This document shows positions 4,790-5,501 of a stretch of 5,501 nt of DNA, one piece after another. Numbering within the stretch: the stretch's first letter is position 1; every line of letters begins with the position of its first letter. The notes under the pieces were generated by a model that was not told the DNA's origin, made no database searches, and was given only the letters and a program-made list of their open reading frames with translations. The position numbers and the translations under genes were made by a program. Source of the stretch: Caldifarciminota bacterium (lineage in GTDB: Bacteria; Hydrothermota; 32-111; QNBC01); NCBI GenBank assembly GCA_015486655.1, contig WFRF01000072.1, positions 1-5,501 of the forward strand, read 5' to 3'.

Positions 4790-5501
4790 TAAAACTGATA
4801 AACAAAATTTTCGGCTCGAAAAATGACAGGGAATTAAAAAGATATTGGCAGGTAGTCCCCCTTATAAATGAGGAATATGAAAAACTTAAAAATCTGAGTG
4901 ATGAGGAAATAAAACATAAAACGGTAGAATTTAAAGAAAGATTAGCCAACGGAGAAACGCTCGATGATCTTATGATAGAGGCATTTGCCGTTGTTAAGGA
5001 TGTTTGCAGAAGACTTGTGGGTAAAAAATGGACGGTTATGGGACATGAAACGGAATGGAATATGATTCCGTTTGATGTACAACTAATCGGTGCTATGGTT
5101 TTGCACGAAGGAAAAATTGCCGAAATGGCAACCGGCGAAGGGAAAACACTCGTTGCCACAATGCCTCTTTATCTGAATGCTTTAAGCGGAAAGGGAGCAC
5201 ACCTTGTAACGGTAAATGATTACCTTGCACAGAGAGACAGTGAATGGATGGGCCCCATTTATAAATTTCTCGGACTAACGGTAGGTGTAATCAAGGGCGG
5301 GATGAATCCCGAAGACAGAAAGGAGATGTACGAATGCGACATCACATACGGGACGAATAATGAATTCGGTTTTGATTATTTGAGGGATAATATGGTTATC
5401 GAAGCGGAGCAAAAGGTCCAGAGGGGTTTTAATTATGCTATTGTTGATGAGGTTGATTCCGTTCTCATAGATGAAGCGCGTACCCCTCTCATAATTTCGG
5501 G
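4786..5501 (+). CDS. secA: Preprotein translocase ATPase SecA, N-terminal part
   Basis: SecA is the ATPase motor that pushes unfolded preproteins through the SecYEG channel. The first 238 codons plus two bases are present and run off the right edge; full-length SecA is usually 800-1100 residues. Visible landmarks are the N-terminal helix and start of family type (KIFGSKNDRELKR), the Q motif FDVQLIG (Q99), Walker A MATGEGKT (114-121; K120), VTVNDYLAQRD (141-151), NNEFGFDYLRDNM (191-203), and the Walker B region IVDEVDSVLIDEARTPLI (219-236; D221, E222). Residues 82-93 (WTVMGHETEWNM) are an insertion relative to E. coli and B. subtilis SecA, of a kind I associate with Bacteroidetes/Chlorobi and relatives. 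The gene overlaps dxs by four bases and has GAGAGGT five bases upstream. Nothing in the visible part suggests a pseudogene. Whether it is the only SecA cannot be told here. Confidence 0.98.
   Translation, partial: MIKLINKIFGSKNDRELKRYWQVVPLINEEYEKLKNLSDEEIKHKTVEFKERLANGETLDDLMIEAFAVVKDVCRRLVGKKWTVMGHETEWNMIPFDVQLIGAMVLHEGKIAEMATGEGKTLVATMPLYLNALSGKGAHLVTVNDYLAQRDSEWMGPIYKFLGLTVGVIKGGMNPEDRKEMYECDITYGTNNEFGFDYLRDNMVIEAEQKVQRGFNYAIVDEVDSVLIDEARTPLIIS

Noticed and set aside
4692..5159. 155-codon minus-strand open frame opposite the dxs end and secA start
   Set aside because: Antisense to conserved Dxs and SecA motifs, Ser/Ile/Phe-rich low-complexity translation, no family resemblance.
1..5501. 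Defence system, mobile element, CRISPR array, tRNA or riboswitch anywhere in the window
   Set aside because: Every base but two (1450-1451) falls in a recognised gene; no spaced repeat series, integrase or transposase motif, cloverleaf or long untranslated leader is visible.

Overview
The window is a fully packed, single-strand (+) stretch of housekeeping genes. It reads 3' end of folD, then xseA, xseB, a polyprenyl diphosphate synthase (ispA-like), a small divergent PAP2-family membrane protein, dxs, and the 5' part of secA. Coding density is essentially 100%. The largest gap between genes is 2 bases, and the other five junctions overlap by 38, 17, 4, 4 and 4 bases. No stretch without a gene approaches 300 bases, and I see no RNA gene, mobile element, CRISPR array, convincing promoter or terminator. 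The seven genes are therefore probably one transcriptional unit that starts before base 1 and continues past base 5501.

Organism. The DNA is AT-rich (about 40% GC by eye), uses standard bacterial stops including TGA, and has Shine-Dalgarno motifs before most genes, so it is bacterial. The block folD-xseA-xseB-ispA-dxs recalls the order known from Firmicutes such as Bacillus, but secA directly after dxs does not. The SecA N-terminus carries a roughly ten-residue insertion (W-x-V-x-G-H...E-W-x-M) just before the F-D-V-Q nucleotide-binding motif, and it reads GKIAEMATGEGKT around Walker A. To my knowledge this form is typical of Bacteroidetes/Chlorobi (FCB-group) and some related uncultured lineages, not of Firmicutes. 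My guess is a low-GC FCB-like or candidate-phylum bacterium, with low confidence at phylum level.

How the genes work together. FolD serves one-carbon (folate) metabolism. XseA and XseB are the two subunits of exonuclease VII. Dxs makes 1-deoxyxylulose 5-phosphate, the entry step of the MEP isoprenoid pathway, and the IspA-like enzyme condenses the resulting C5 units. The uncharacterised PAP2-like membrane protein sits between these two isoprenoid genes and is translationally coupled to both, so a role on prenyl (di)phosphates is a reasonable but untested idea. SecA is the motor ATPase of protein export.

I found no clearly new system. The points most worth a second look are: the prenyl synthase has alanine where farnesyl diphosphate synthases have a bulky aromatic chain-length gate; the orphan PAP2-like gene is coupled to dxs; XseA is short in its XseB-binding region and diverges near its first catalytic aspartate; folD and xseA overlap by 38 bases; and an imperfect hairpin lies in the 3' part of xseA.
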